This document shows positions 1-7,891 of a DNA stretch of 64,000 nt, one piece after another. The notes beneath the pieces are model-generated. The model saw only the letters and a program-made list of their open reading frames with translations, ran no database searches and was not told where the DNA came from. Made by a program: the position numbers and the translations under genes. Source of the DNA: Streptomyces solicavernae (GTDB lineage: Bacteria; Actinomycetota; Actinomycetes; Streptomycetales; Streptomycetaceae). Numbering within the stretch: position 1 is the first letter of the stretch; each line of letters begins with the position of its first letter. The stretch is from positions 1 through 64,000 of the forward strand of contig NZ_JASCIR010000008.1 in the NCBI RefSeq assembly GCF_029968095.1, given 5' to 3'.

Positions 1-32
1 GGGGGGGGGGGGGGCCCCCCCCCCCCCCCCCC
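1..32. repeat. Poly-G/poly-C palindromic homopolymer tract
   Basis: The window opens with 14 G followed directly by 18 C. This could form a perfect G/C hairpin just downstream of the stop of the minus-strand PemK-like gene at 42. It may be a real terminator-like palindrome or an assembly or scaffold-edge artefact. The sequence alone cannot decide. Confidence 0.6.
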
Positions 33-41
33 GCCCGGCCC

Positions 42-506
42 CTACTCCACCAGGTACTTGACCTGATCCCAGAGCGCCGGGTCCACGATCCCGACCCGGC
101 GCCTGAAGTCCCACAACGGGACCTCCCGCAACTCGTCCGTCTCCAGGAAACTCGGCCGCCCGTGCGCGTCGCCGACCGAACCGGGCGGCAGCGGGATCAC
201 CCCGGCCCGCTCGTCGTGGTATCTGCTGGTGATCTTCGCGACGAGGGCCCGCTTCCCGTGCACACTCAGCACCAGACAGGGCCGGTCCTTTTCCCCCGGC
301 CCGTCCTCGTACGGAACCATCGCCCACCAGATCTCCCGCGCCTGCGGCCGCCGCTTCGGCAGCACCCGCGGCCCGGCCGGCGGACGCCCGCGGCCACCGG
401 GCCGCGCACGGGCGCCGGCACGGAAACGCCCCAGGCCGTCCACGACCGCGGCGACCAGGGCAACGGCCACGACAGCAGCGAGCGCAAGCCACCACGACGT
501 GTCCAT
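42..506 (-). CDS. PemK/MazF-like protein with N-terminal membrane segment
   Basis: A 154-residue protein starting at ATG 506. Residues 3-22 are hydrophobic (WWLALAAVVAVALVAAVVDG) and are followed by an Arg/Pro-rich linker. The C-terminal 100 residues resemble the PemK/MazF fold: an EIWWAMVPYEDG strand, then DRPCLVLS and a KITSR strand, the order seen in MazF-type barrels. MazF-family proteins are usually soluble endoribonucleases paired with an antitoxin. No antitoxin gene lies beside this one and the membrane anchor is atypical, so a toxin role is not supported. Longer upstream starts lack Streptomyces-like coding character and were rejected. It is isolated, with the homopolymer tract just beyond its stop. 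Confidence 0.75.
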   Translation of the reverse strand: MDTSWWLALAAVVAVALVAAVVDGLGRFRAGARARPGGRGRPPAGPRVLPKRRPQAREIWWAMVPYEDGPGEKDRPCLVLSVHGKRALVAKITSRYHDERAGVIPLPPGSVGDAHGRPSFLETDELREVPLWDFRRRVGIVDPALWDQVKYLVE

Positions 507-670
507 GCCCCGACGGTACCGGCGCCCCCACCCTCCCGCGACGCCTTGCTCCTGCTTGCTATGCCTTGCGTTCCGCCACGAAGTATCCGCCCGCAAGCCA
601 CGGCGCGTGGACCTGCCGGACGGCCCTCGGAGCCCGCCAGCCCGCCGGTCCAGGCCCGTCCGGCAGCCGC

Positions 671-1048
671 TCAGACCGGTCGCCCCCGGCTCCACAGTTC
701 CTCGGAGGACTCCGCGAATCGGTCGAACACGCCGCCTGCCTCCGCCCTGCACAGGTGCAGCAGCGGGGAGTCGTGGCCTACGAGGCGGGCCAGATGAGGC
801 GTCACGAGCGCCGAATCGTCGAATCGGAACGTCGACAGGGATACGTGATGCACGGCGTCCTCGGCGTCACTGAACCGCACTTCGAGCCCGTCCAGCGGTC
901 CGAGCCGCGCCACTTCGTCCAGCGTCATGCGGATGCGCGTGGAGACGGTCAGCGCCACGGCTTCGATGGTTTCGCGGTCCCGGGTGGTCTGGCACTCCGG
1001 GTCACCCAACAAGATGCGGATACGGCAGCCTGCGGCGGAGGGCGACAT
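671..1048 (-). pseudogene. Orphan C-terminal domain of an XRE-family regulator
   Basis: The 125-residue reading frame from ATG 1048 resembles the ligand-sensing C-terminal domain of Streptomyces XRE regulators (DUF5919-like). It has an IRILLGDPE strand, a RIRMTL helix, a LSTFRFDDSALV segment, the block SPLLHLCR and a terminal FDRFAESSEELW helix. The N-terminal helix-turn-helix expected in a roughly 250-residue regulator is missing. No frame upstream on this strand encodes one. It is probably a 5'-truncated relic. A free-standing sensor domain translated from ATG 1048 remains possible. Confidence 0.55.
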
Positions 1049-1404
1049 CCTCGGCAACGTACGCCCACGCCCCATGCCCCCGGGCCGCGGCACCTTCGTC
1101 TCACGCCGCCGCGGGAACCCGCTGGTGCAGACGGGACTCATGGACGGGCAGGGCTGATCGGGCAGCACTGATCGGGCAGGACTGCATCGAGCAGGACGCG
1201 TCGACCGGGGCTGCCGGAGTGCCCTGAACACACCCTCCAGTCCCGCGTCGAACGGCTGAGCCCCACGTAACCCGGATGGCAGCGCCCGTCAGGTGAGTTC
1301 CCCCACAACCACCCGGCCCGGAGGAGTGAGGCGGGGTTTTGCGCCTTACGCTCGACGGACCGCACAACCCCCGTCCTTCCTGCCAGCACGGAGGTTCCCG
1401 CTCC
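1049..1404. other. Intergenic stretch without a recognisable gene
   Basis: No convincing coding sequence lies between the XRE relic and the MBL-fold gene. A short imperfect direct repeat (ctgatcgggcag) occurs near 1156-1180. The ribosome binding site of the MBL gene (ggagg, about 1390-1394) closes the stretch. Confidence 0.5.
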
Positions 1405-2157
1405 ATGAAGCTCACCGTCGTCGGCTGCTCGGGCTCGTTTCCGTCCGCGGACTCGGCTTGTTCGAGCTACCTCGTCGAGGCCGACGGCTTCCGGCTGCTC
1501 CTCGACATGGGCAATGGCGCCCTGGGCGAGCTGCAGCGCCACTGCGGTCTCTACGACCTCGACGCGATCTTCCTCAGCCATCTGCACGCCGACCACTGCA
1601 TCGACATGTGCGGCTACTTCGTCGCCCGGTACTACCGGCACGAGGGCGGCCGCTGCGACGCGCTTCCGGTCTACGGCCCCGAGGGCACGGAACAGCGCCT
1701 GACCACGGCGTACGCGGACACCCCGTCCGCCTCGTCGATGAGCGAGGTGTTCGACTTCCACACGCTGAAGCCGGCCGCCTTCGAGATCGGCCCGTTCTCC
1801 GTGCGCACCGAGAAGGTCGCCCACCCTGTGGAGGCGTACGCGATCCGCGTCGAGCACGGCGGGAAGACGCTCACGTACTCCGGTGACACCGGGGTCTGCG
1901 ACGGCCTCGACGAACTCGCCGAGGGCGCCGACCTGTTCCTCTGCGAGGCCTCCTTCACCGCGGGCAAGGAAGACATCCCGGACCTGCACCTCAACGGCCG
2001 CGAGGCCGGCGAGACCGCGCGCCGCGCGGGCGCGCGCCGCCTCGTCCTCACCCACATTCCCCCGTGGACGGACCCCAGCATCAACCTGACGGACGCCCGC
2101 GCGGTGTACGACGGGCCGGTCGAGCTGGCGGCGCCCGGTGTGACGTACGAGCTCTAG
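1405..2157 (+). CDS. MBL-fold metal-dependent hydrolase
   Basis: A 250-residue soluble metallo-beta-lactamase-fold hydrolase. The metal-binding signature SHLHADH (residues 58-64) is intact. A later SGDTG block supplies the bridging aspartate and LTHIPPW the last histidine. The N-terminal KLTVVGCSGSFP and length resemble RNase Z/ElaC-like and AtsA-like hydrolases of actinomycetes. The natural substrate is unknown. ATG 1405 is chosen because ggagg lies about 10 nt upstream and the family N-terminus begins there. Its last codons and stop form the first unit of a 21-bp tandem repeat running past the gene. It is convergent with nagE2, separated by a hairpin terminator. Confidence 0.9.
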   Translation: MKLTVVGCSGSFPSADSACSSYLVEADGFRLLLDMGNGALGELQRHCGLYDLDAIFLSHLHADHCIDMCGYFVARYYRHEGGRCDALPVYGPEGTEQRLTTAYADTPSASSMSEVFDFHTLKPAAFEIGPFSVRTEKVAHPVEAYAIRVEHGGKTLTYSGDTGVCDGLDELAEGADLFLCEASFTAGKEDIPDLHLNGREAGETARRAGARRLVLTHIPPWTDPSINLTDARAVYDGPVELAAPGVTYEL

Positions 2158-2265
2158 AAAGGGACGTACGAGCTCTGGAAAGGGACGTACGAGCTCTGGA
2201 AAGGGACGTACGAGCTCTGGAAAGGGACGTACGAGCTCTGGAAAAGGACGTACGAGCTCTGGAAA
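2140..2265 (+). repeat. Six-copy 21-bp tandem repeat built on the MBL gene 3' end
   Basis: Six head-to-tail 21-bp units (gggacgtacgagctctggaaa) occupy 2140-2265. Unit 1 contains the final codons and TAG stop of the MBL gene. Units 2-6 carry TGG at that position, so they would read in frame as GTYELWK heptads. Unit 6 differs slightly (aggacg). Confidence 0.95.
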
Positions 2266-2286
2266 AGAACCTCCCCGGAACGGCAC

Positions 2287-2333
2287 GAGGGCCCGGCCGT
2301 CGATCGCGAGTCGATCGCAACGGCCGGGCCCTC
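2287..2333. terminator. Bidirectional hairpin terminator between MBL gene and nagE2
   Basis: A perfect 14-bp inverted repeat (gagggcccggccgt at 2287-2300 and its complement at 2320-2333) with a 19-nt loop lies between two convergent genes. It can serve both transcripts. Confidence 0.8.
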
Positions 2334-2355
2334 GCCCGGTTCGGCGGCGCCGGAG

Positions 2356-3630
2356 CTACTTGCCCTCAGCCTTCTGCAGCTCCGCCAGCTCCTCGTCCGA
2401 CTCCCGGCCAGGCGTCGGCAGGTTGAACTTCGTGATCGCGAAGCGGAAGACGACGTAGTAGACGACCGCGAAGCACAGGCCCACCAGGGCCAGGCCCCAC
2501 GGGTTGGACGCGATGCCCAGATTGAGGACGTAGTCCACGGCACCCGCCGAGAAGCCGAAGCCGTCCTTCATGCCGAGCGCCCACGTCAGCGCCATCGAGA
2601 CACCCGTGAGCACCGCGTGAATCGCGTACAGGACCGGCGCGATGAACATGAACGTGAACTCGATCGGCTCCGTGACACCCGTGACGAACGCCGTGAGCGC
2701 CAGCGAGAACATCATGCCGCCGACGACCTTGCGGCGCTCAGGACGCGCACAGTGCGTGATCGCCAGGCACGCCGCCGGGAGGGCGAACATCATGATCGGG
2801 AAGAAGCCCGTCATGAACTGCCCGGCGCTCGGGTCACCGGCGAGGAAGCGCGCGATGTCACCGTTCACCGTGCCGTCGGGACCCTCGTACGAACCCGCCT
2901 GGAACCACGGGAAGGAGTTGAGCAGATGGTGCATGCCGACCGGGATCAGCGCACGGTTGGCGACACCGAAGATGCCCGCCCCGACCGCACCCGAACCGAC
3001 CAGCCACTCACCGAAGTTGTGCAGACCCGCGCCGAGCACCGGCCAGATGAAACCGAAGAGGATGCCGATGACCAGACCCGCGAAGGCCGACAGGATCGGG
3101 ACGAGGCGGCGGCCGCCGAAGAAGCCCGCCCAGTCCGGCAGCTTGGTCCGGTAGAACTTCTGGTACAGCAGCGCCACCACGATGCCCATCACGACACCGC
3201 CGAGCACCTTCGCGTCCACCGGAGCCTCGACAAGGGCGACCTTGCCGTCGACGACCTGCTCCACCTTCGGCAGGTTCGGGTCCGTGAACGTGGCGAGCAC
3301 CTTCTGGAAGACCAGGTAGCCGGTGACCGCCGCGAGCGCCGTGGAGCCGTCGGACTTCTTCGCGAAGCCGATGGCGATGCCCACGGCGAACAGCAGCGGC
3401 ATGTTGTCGAGCAGCGCGCCGCCGCCCGCCGCCATATAGCCGGCGATCTGGTTGACGAAGTCCGGCAGGGACTCCTTGCCGAGCATGTCGTCCGCGCCCA
3501 GGCGGACCAGCAGCGCGCCGGCCGGCAGGACCGCGACCGGGAGCATGAGGCTGCGGCCGATGCGCTGGAGCACGGACATCAGGCCCGCGCCCTTCTTCTT
3601 GTCGGCCGCAGGTGCGGCAGCCGTGGACAC
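2356..3630 (-). CDS. nagE2: PTS N-acetylglucosamine transporter subunit EIIC
   Basis: A 424-residue polytopic EIIC permease of the glucose/GlcNAc PTS family. It moves the sugar across the membrane while EIIB phosphorylates it. The family motif VTEPIEF is present, as are the GSTALAAVTGYLVF and GVANRALIPVGMHH blocks. GTG 3630 is chosen because ggagg sits 5 nt upstream and the protein then begins STAAAPAADKKKG. The longer reading frame has no family support. In Streptomyces the EIIC gene in this position, distal to rph, is nagE2, and it works with the separate EIIB NagF. Two dre-like DasR operators lie about 80-110 bp upstream, so repression relieved by GlcN-6-P is expected. Substrate identity comes from gene order, not from residues seen here. 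Confidence 0.88.
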   Translation of the reverse strand: MSTAAAPAADKKKGAGLMSVLQRIGRSLMLPVAVLPAGALLVRLGADDMLGKESLPDFVNQIAGYMAAGGGALLDNMPLLFAVGIAIGFAKKSDGSTALAAVTGYLVFQKVLATFTDPNLPKVEQVVDGKVALVEAPVDAKVLGGVVMGIVVALLYQKFYRTKLPDWAGFFGGRRLVPILSAFAGLVIGILFGFIWPVLGAGLHNFGEWLVGSGAVGAGIFGVANRALIPVGMHHLLNSFPWFQAGSYEGPDGTVNGDIARFLAGDPSAGQFMTGFFPIMMFALPAACLAITHCARPERRKVVGGMMFSLALTAFVTGVTEPIEFTFMFIAPVLYAIHAVLTGVSMALTWALGMKDGFGFSAGAVDYVLNLGIASNPWGLALVGLCFAVVYYVVFRFAITKFNLPTPGRESDEELAELQKAEGK

Positions 3631-3711
3631 AACTTCCTCCAGTGGGCATGGCGCCGCCAGGGGGCATGTGGGGACGGCGGCGTCGCTCAGGGGACCACGG
3701 CCACAGGCCGC

Positions 3712-3742
3712 GTGGTCTACACCAATAGTGGTGTAGACCTGT
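3712..3742. promoter_or_regulatory. Two DasR responsive elements (dre) upstream of nagE2
   Basis: gtggtctacaccaa (3712-3725) and agtggtgtagacctgt (3727-3742) both match the dre consensus ACTGGTCTAGACCAGT closely. They lie side by side, each other's approximate inverse, 82-112 bp upstream of the nagE2 start. Confidence 0.85.
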
Positions 3743-3805
3743 TGTAACACGGTGAGCGCGGGATAAGGAACCCTGGCCGAGGCCCACCCGGTAACGAACC
3801 GGCAT

Positions 3806-3841
3806 ACATGACGAAGGGCCCGGACATGACGAAAGGCCCGG
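3806..3841. repeat. 18-bp direct repeat between nagE1 and nagE2
   Basis: acatgacgaagggcccgg occurs twice in tandem (3806-3823 and 3824-3841) with one mismatch, between the end of nagE1 and the nagE2 promoter. No function is evident. Confidence 0.8.
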
Positions 3842-3925
3842 ACTGCCGCGCGCGATCCAGGCCCTCGGCCCCGCAAGATTCCGTCGTACGACCTCCCCGG
3901 CCACCCCCGCCGGACATGCCCTACC

Positions 3926-5167
3926 TCACTTCAAGTTCTCCCGCTCCATCTCCTCAATCTCCTCGTCCGACTCCCGCCCCGGCGTCTTCAGGTCGAACTT
4001 CGTAATGACAATGCGGAACAACACGTAATACACGACCGCGAAACACAGACCCACCGGAATGATCAGCACCGGCTTCGTCGCGAGATTCCAGTTCAGTACG
4101 TAGTCGAACAGGCCCGCCGAGAACGTGAAGCCTTCCCGGATGCCGAGCGCCCACGTCACCGCCATCGAGGCACCCGTGAGCAACGCGTGGATCCCGTACA
4201 GCGCAGGCGCGAGATAGACGAACGAGAACTCGATCGGCTCGGTCACCCCCGTCACGAACGACGTGAGCGCCAGCGACGCCATCATGCCGAGCGTCGCCTT
4301 GCGGCGCTCCGGCCGAGCACAGTGCGCGATCGCGAGACAGGCCGCGGGCAGCGCGAACATCATGATCGGGTAGAAGCCGGTGGTGAACATGCCCGCCTCC
4401 GGGTCACCCGCAAGGAACCGGAACACGTCACCGTGCACCTCCTCGCCCTCCGGCGTCGTATAACTGCCGAACTGGTACCACGCGAACGTGTTCAACAGCA
4501 TGTGCATACCGAACGGGATCAGCGCCCGGTTGATCACCCCGAAGATGCCCGAACCCCACGCACCCCAGCTCGACAGCGTCTCCGCGAACGCATTGAACGC
4601 ATCACCGATCGGCTGCCAGCCATACCCGAAGACCACCGCCAGCACCACGCTGAGAAACGACATCAGCACCGGAATGAACCGACGCCCGCTGAAGAACCCC
4701 AACCAGTCCGGCAGCCGCGTCCGGTGGTACTTCTCCCACACCTTCGCCGTGATCAGACCGACCACCACACCGCCGAGCACCCCCGGGGCGACCGGCTTCC
4801 CCGTCACATCGTCCTCGAACGCCTTGATCAGCACGTTGTTGAACACCAGGTACGCGACCACCGCAGCGAACGCCGTCGACCCGTCCGCCTTCTTCGCGAA
4901 ACCGATCGCGACACCCACACAGAACAGCAGCGCCATGTTGTCGAGAATGCCGCCACCCGCGCCCGCAAAGATCGCCGCCAGCTTGTTCCAGCCCAGACCG
5001 TCCTTGCCGAACACGTCGTCCTGGCCGAGCCGGAGCAGCACACCCGCCGCCGGCAGCGCGGCGACCGGGAGTTGAAGGCTGCGCCCCAGCTTCTGGAGCC
5101 CGCCGAGGACGACCTGCTTCCAGCTCTTGGCCGGCCTGGGCCTTGCCGCGGAGCTTTCCGAACTCAT
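3926..5167 (-). CDS. nagE1: PTS EIIC subunit, NagE paralogue
   Basis: A 413-residue membrane EIIC protein, clearly paralogous to the neighbouring NagE2. Shared blocks include LQKLGRSLQLPVAALPAAG, FAKKADGSTAFAAVV, GVINRALIPFGMH and VTEPIEF. It begins at ATG 5167 behind a gggagg site. As a PTS permease it depends on a partner EIIB (NagF, divergent) and on EIIA/HPr/EI encoded elsewhere. In S. coelicolor the gene at this position is nagE1 and the main GlcNAc permease is NagE2, so NagE1 may be an accessory or differently specific transporter. A dre site lies between it and nagF. Confidence 0.85.
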   Translation of the reverse strand: MSSESSAARPRPAKSWKQVVLGGLQKLGRSLQLPVAALPAAGVLLRLGQDDVFGKDGLGWNKLAAIFAGAGGGILDNMALLFCVGVAIGFAKKADGSTAFAAVVAYLVFNNVLIKAFEDDVTGKPVAPGVLGGVVVGLITAKVWEKYHRTRLPDWLGFFSGRRFIPVLMSFLSVVLAVVFGYGWQPIGDAFNAFAETLSSWGAWGSGIFGVINRALIPFGMHMLLNTFAWYQFGSYTTPEGEEVHGDVFRFLAGDPEAGMFTTGFYPIMMFALPAACLAIAHCARPERRKATLGMMASLALTSFVTGVTEPIEFSFVYLAPALYGIHALLTGASMAVTWALGIREGFTFSAGLFDYVLNWNLATKPVLIIPVGLCFAVVYYVLFRIVITKFDLKTPGRESDEEIEEMERENLK

Positions 5168-5209
5168 GCAGTCCCTCCCGGAACGAGCCACGTTTGGCGG
5201 TCGTCCGAA

Positions 5210-5225
5210 ACTGGTGTAGACCAGT
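5210..5225. promoter_or_regulatory. DasR responsive element between nagE1 and nagF
   Basis: actggtgtagaccagt is a near-perfect dre palindrome. It lies 43 bp upstream of nagE1 and 160 bp upstream of nagF, positioned to control either or both divergent genes. Confidence 0.88.
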
Positions 5226-5385
5226 GCGAGCATCGTCGTGCTGCCGGACGACCCCGGCGGTCGCCGATGAGCGCCATCATTCGGCACTCAATGGGCCAAC
5301 GCCCGCGAACGTGCGCCAAACGTGGGTTACCGTGCAGACCGGACCAGGGTGGGCCGAACAAGCCCGTATGAGCAGGGAGAAGGAC

Positions 5386-5619
5386 ATGGCCAGTAAGGCT
5401 GAGAAGATCGTCGCCGGCCTCGGTGGCATCGACAACATCGACGAAGTCGAGGGCTGCATCACCCGCCTCCGCACCGAAGTCCACGACCCCGAGCTCGTCG
5501 ACGAAGCCGCCCTCAAGGCCGCCGGCGCCCACGGCGTAGTCAAGATGGGCACCGCCATCCAGGTCGTCATCGGCACCGACGCCGACCCCATCGCCGCGGA
5601 CATCGAAGACATGATGTGA
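5386..5619 (+). CDS. nagF: PTS EIIB subunit for GlcNAc
   Basis: A 77-residue soluble EIIB protein. The phosphorylation cysteine is Cys24 in EGCITRLR, the diagnostic EIIB motif. It passes phosphate from EIIA to the sugar bound in the EIIC NagE2 (and perhaps NagE1). ATG 5386 is preferred over the in-frame ATG 5368 because gggaga sits 5 nt before it and the family starts MASKAEK. In most bacteria EIIB is fused to EIIC. Separate EIIB is the known Streptomyces arrangement. It is transcribed away from nagE1, with the dre at 5210-5225 between them, and is followed by a multi-arm hairpin. Confidence 0.9.
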   Translation: MASKAEKIVAGLGGIDNIDEVEGCITRLRTEVHDPELVDEAALKAAGAHGVVKMGTAIQVVIGTDADPIAADIEDMM

Positions 5620-5640
5620 GCCGACCCCGGCTCACCACCC

Positions 5641-5758
5641 CCGAAGGCCCCGCACCCGCCACCGACCAGGCAGGCACGGGGCCTTCGGCCCGCCACCGAC
5701 CAGGCAGGCACGGAGCCTTCGGCCGCCACCGACCAAGCAGGCACGGGGCCTTCGGCCC
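5641..5758 (+). repeat. Three 33/34-bp repeats forming alternative terminator hairpins
   Basis: The unit gccaccgaccaggcaggcac + ggggccttcggccc occurs three times (5658-5691, 5692-5724, 5725-5758). The sequence ccgaaggcccc at 5641-5651 is complementary to the ggggccttcgg inside each unit. One left arm can therefore pair with any of three right arms downstream of nagF. Confidence 0.8.
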
Positions 5759-5799
5759 GCCCGGAGGGCAACAACCCCACGGGCGATAGGCTCGACGCC

Positions 5800-6552
5800 A
5801 TGTCTCGCTTCGACGGCCGCACGCCGCAACAGCTCCGCCCAGTCACCATCGAACGCGGCTGGAGCAAGCACGCCGAAGGCTCCGTCCTCGTCTCCTTCGG
5901 CGACACCAAGGTCTTCTGCACCGCCTCCGTCACCGAAGGCGTCCCCCGCTGGCGCAAGGGCAGCGGCGAAGGCTGGGTCACCGCCGAATACTCCATGCTC
6001 CCCCGCGCCACCAACACCCGCGGCGACCGCGAGTCCGTACGCGGCAAGATCGGCGGCCGCACCCACGAGATCAGCCGCCTCATCGGCCGCAGCCTCCGCG
6101 CCGTCATCGACTACAAAGCCCTCGGCGAGAACACCATCGTCCTCGACTGCGACGTCCTCCAGGCCGACGGCGGCACCCGCACCGCAGCCATCACCGGCGC
6201 CTACGTAGCCCTCGCCGACGCCGTCACCTGGGCCCAGTCCAAGAAGCTGATCCGCGCCAAGGCACAACCCCTCACCGGCACCGTCGCCGCCGTCAGCGTC
6301 GGCATCGTCGACGGCATCCCCCTCCTCGACCTCGCCTACGAGGAAGACGTCAAGGCCGACACCGACATGAACGTCGTCTGCACCGGCGACGGCCGCTTCG
6401 TAGAGGTCCAGGGCACCGCCGAAGCCGAACCCTTCGCCCGCGACGAACTCAACGCCCTCCTCGACCTCGCCGTCGCCGGCTGCGACGAACTCACCGCCCA
6501 CCAGCGCAAGGCCCTGGAGGCAACGATCACACCCGGCACAGCAACCAACTGA
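5800..6552 (+). CDS. rph: Ribonuclease PH
   Basis: A 250-residue phosphorolytic 3'-5' exoribonuclease that trims tRNA 3' ends. The length and blocks match the family: [14 protein letters not shown] at the start, then [20 protein letters not shown], the catalytic-loop stretch [20 protein letters not shown] and [21 protein letters not shown] 5800 has no clear Shine-Dalgarno site. A TAGGCT-like -10 element about 10 nt upstream suggests a leaderless or very short leader transcript. It is the first of a run (rph, lipoprotein, rdgB) on the plus strand and lies next to the nag PTS, the usual Streptomyces order. Confidence 0.96.
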   Translation: MSRFDGRTPQQLRPVTIERGWSKHAEGSVLVSFGDTKVFCTASVTEGVPRWRKGSGEGWVTAEYSMLPRATNTRGDRESVRGKIGGRTHEISRLIGRSLRAVIDYKALGENTIVLDCDVLQADGGTRTAAITGAYVALADAVTWAQSKKLIRAKAQPLTGTVAAVSVGIVDGIPLLDLAYEEDVKADTDMNVVCTGDGRFVEVQGTAEAEPFARDELNALLDLAVAGCDELTAHQRKALEATITPGTATN

Positions 6553-6641
6553 GCCCCACCACGCGTTCTCACAGGTACGACACCAGCCCGGGAACACGGC
6601 GACCCGCCGCCCGCCCGGGCACAGCCAGGGAGGAACCGTTC

Positions 6642-7037
6642 ATGGCTCCGCGCCGCCGACGTACCGCACGCATCGCCCTCGCCACCGCAACAGTGGCCCT
6701 CGTCACGCCGCTCGCCATCGGCTGCGGCGCCGTCGACACAGCACTCGACTGCGTACGGACCGCCGACGCCATCGCGAACAGCGCCGCCGATCTCCAGCAA
6801 GCCGTGGAGAACGCCGCCGACAACCCGCTCGAAGCCGAGAAGGCCCTCGACAAGATCGACAAGAACCTCGGCGAGATCGGCGACAAGACCGACAACGCCG
6901 ACGTCGGCAAGGCCGTCGACGACCTCAGCAAGTCCGTCGACGAGGTCCGCAAGGCCATCGAGAACGGCGACCCGACCCCCGACATCTCCGGCGTCACCGA
7001 CGCCACCGGCGAACTCACCAAGGCCTGCAAGCCGTAG
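6642..7037 (+). CDS. Small secreted lipoprotein-like protein
   Basis: A 131-residue protein with an Arg-rich N-terminus (APRRRRTARIA), a hydrophobic stretch and a lipobox-like LAIGC around residue 28, so it is probably lipid-anchored outside the membrane. The mature part is an acidic and Lys-rich helical region with regular heptad-like spacing (LDKIDKNLGEIGDKT, VDDLSKSVDEVRK), suggesting a coiled coil. ATG 6642 follows an excellent agggaggaacc site. It sits between rph and rdgB. No enzymatic motif is visible and no function can be assigned. Confidence 0.8.
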   Translation: MAPRRRRTARIALATATVALVTPLAIGCGAVDTALDCVRTADAIANSAADLQQAVENAADNPLEAEKALDKIDKNLGEIGDKTDNADVGKAVDDLSKSVDEVRKAIENGDPTPDISGVTDATGELTKACKP

Positions 7038-7110
7038 CGCATCCGCAGGACCCCGCGCACGGGCGGGCGGTGACGGGCACCTGGCGGGCCCGCCACCGCC
7101 CGCCCATTCG

Positions 7111-7216
7111 TACGCCTCGCCCCTGCACGCCTCGCTCTTGCAAGCCCCGTCCTTGCACGCCTCGTCCTTGCAGGCCCCGCCCTTGCACGCCTCGCTCCTG
7201 CGCCCCCTCGCTCCTG
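7111..7216. repeat. 15-bp degenerate tandem repeats upstream of rdgB
   Basis: About seven units related to cacgcctcgtccttg run at 15-bp periodicity from 7111 to 7216 and end 30 bp before the rdgB start. They do not form a plausible gene on either strand. Confidence 0.85.
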
Positions 7217-7245
7217 CACTCCTCCCACGCGCCGATAATCGACGC

Positions 7246-7848
7246 ATGACACGCCTGATCCTCGCCACCCGCAACGCCGGAAAAATCACCGAGCTCAAGG
7301 CCATCCTCGCCGAGGCCGGACTCCCGCACGACCTCGTCGGCGCCGACGCCTACCCCGACATCCCCGACGTCAAGGAGACCGGCGTCACCTTCGCCGAGAA
7401 CGCCCTCCTCAAGGCCCACGCCCTCGCCCGCGCCACCGGCCTCCCCGCCGTCGCCGACGACTCCGGCCTCTGCGTCGACGTACTCGGCGGCGCCCCCGGC
7501 ATCTTCTCCGCCCGCTGGGCCGGCCGCCACGGCGACGACACCGCGAACCTGGAACTGCTCCTGGCCCAGCTGTCGGACATCGCCGAACCCCACCGCGCCG
7601 CCCACTTCGCCTGCGCGGCGGCCCTCGCCCTCCCGGACGGCACGGAACGCGTCGTCGAGGGACAGTTGCGCGGCACGCTGCGGCACGAGCCGGCGGGCTC
7701 GGGGGGCTTCGGCTACGACCCGGTCCTCCAGCCGGAGGGGGAGAGCCGTACGTGTGCGGAGCTCAGCGCGGAGGAGAAGAACGCGATCAGCCATCGGGGG
7801 AAGGCGTTCCGGGCGCTGGTGCCGGTGGTTCGGGAGTTGTTGGGGTGA
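7246..7848 (+). CDS. rdgB: XTP/dITP diphosphatase (non-canonical purine NTPase)
   Basis: A 200-residue house-cleaning enzyme that hydrolyses XTP, dITP and related deaminated purine nucleotides to monophosphates, keeping them out of DNA and RNA. Family motifs are complete: LATRNAGKITEL near the start, TFAENALLKAHA, ADDSGLCVDVLGGAPG and GFGYDPVLQPEG, then EKNAISHRGKAF. ATG 7246 matches the family start. The AT-rich stretch gataatcgacgc just before it could hold a -10 element. It follows rph as in other Streptomyces. A strong hairpin terminator begins 10 nt after the stop. Confidence 0.96.
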   Translation: MTRLILATRNAGKITELKAILAEAGLPHDLVGADAYPDIPDVKETGVTFAENALLKAHALARATGLPAVADDSGLCVDVLGGAPGIFSARWAGRHGDDTANLELLLAQLSDIAEPHRAAHFACAAALALPDGTERVVEGQLRGTLRHEPAGSGGFGYDPVLQPEGESRTCAELSAEEKNAISHRGKAFRALVPVVRELLG

Positions 7849-7858
7849 GCTGTACGAC

Positions 7859-7888
7859 GAAGGGCGCCACCCGCTGGTGGCGCCCTTC
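7859..7888 (+). terminator. Hairpin terminator of rdgB
   Basis: gaagggcgccacc (7859-7871) and its perfect complement (7876-7888) form a 13-bp stem with a 4-nt loop directly after rdgB. It lies immediately before the 3' end of the convergent tRNA. Confidence 0.9.
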
Positions 7889-7891
7889 GCG

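Noticed and set aside
42..506. Complete toxin-antitoxin system at the window start
   Set aside because: No antitoxin-like gene is adjacent and the PemK-like protein carries a membrane segment.
1138..2286. Long minus-strand open frame with PFPELVR heptads
   Set aside because: It is antisense to the MBL gene and its heptads come only from the 21-bp array. There is no family similarity or ribosome binding site.
5658..5758. CRISPR array
   Set aside because: The units abut with no spacers and no cas genes are near. The same holds for the other arrays in the window.
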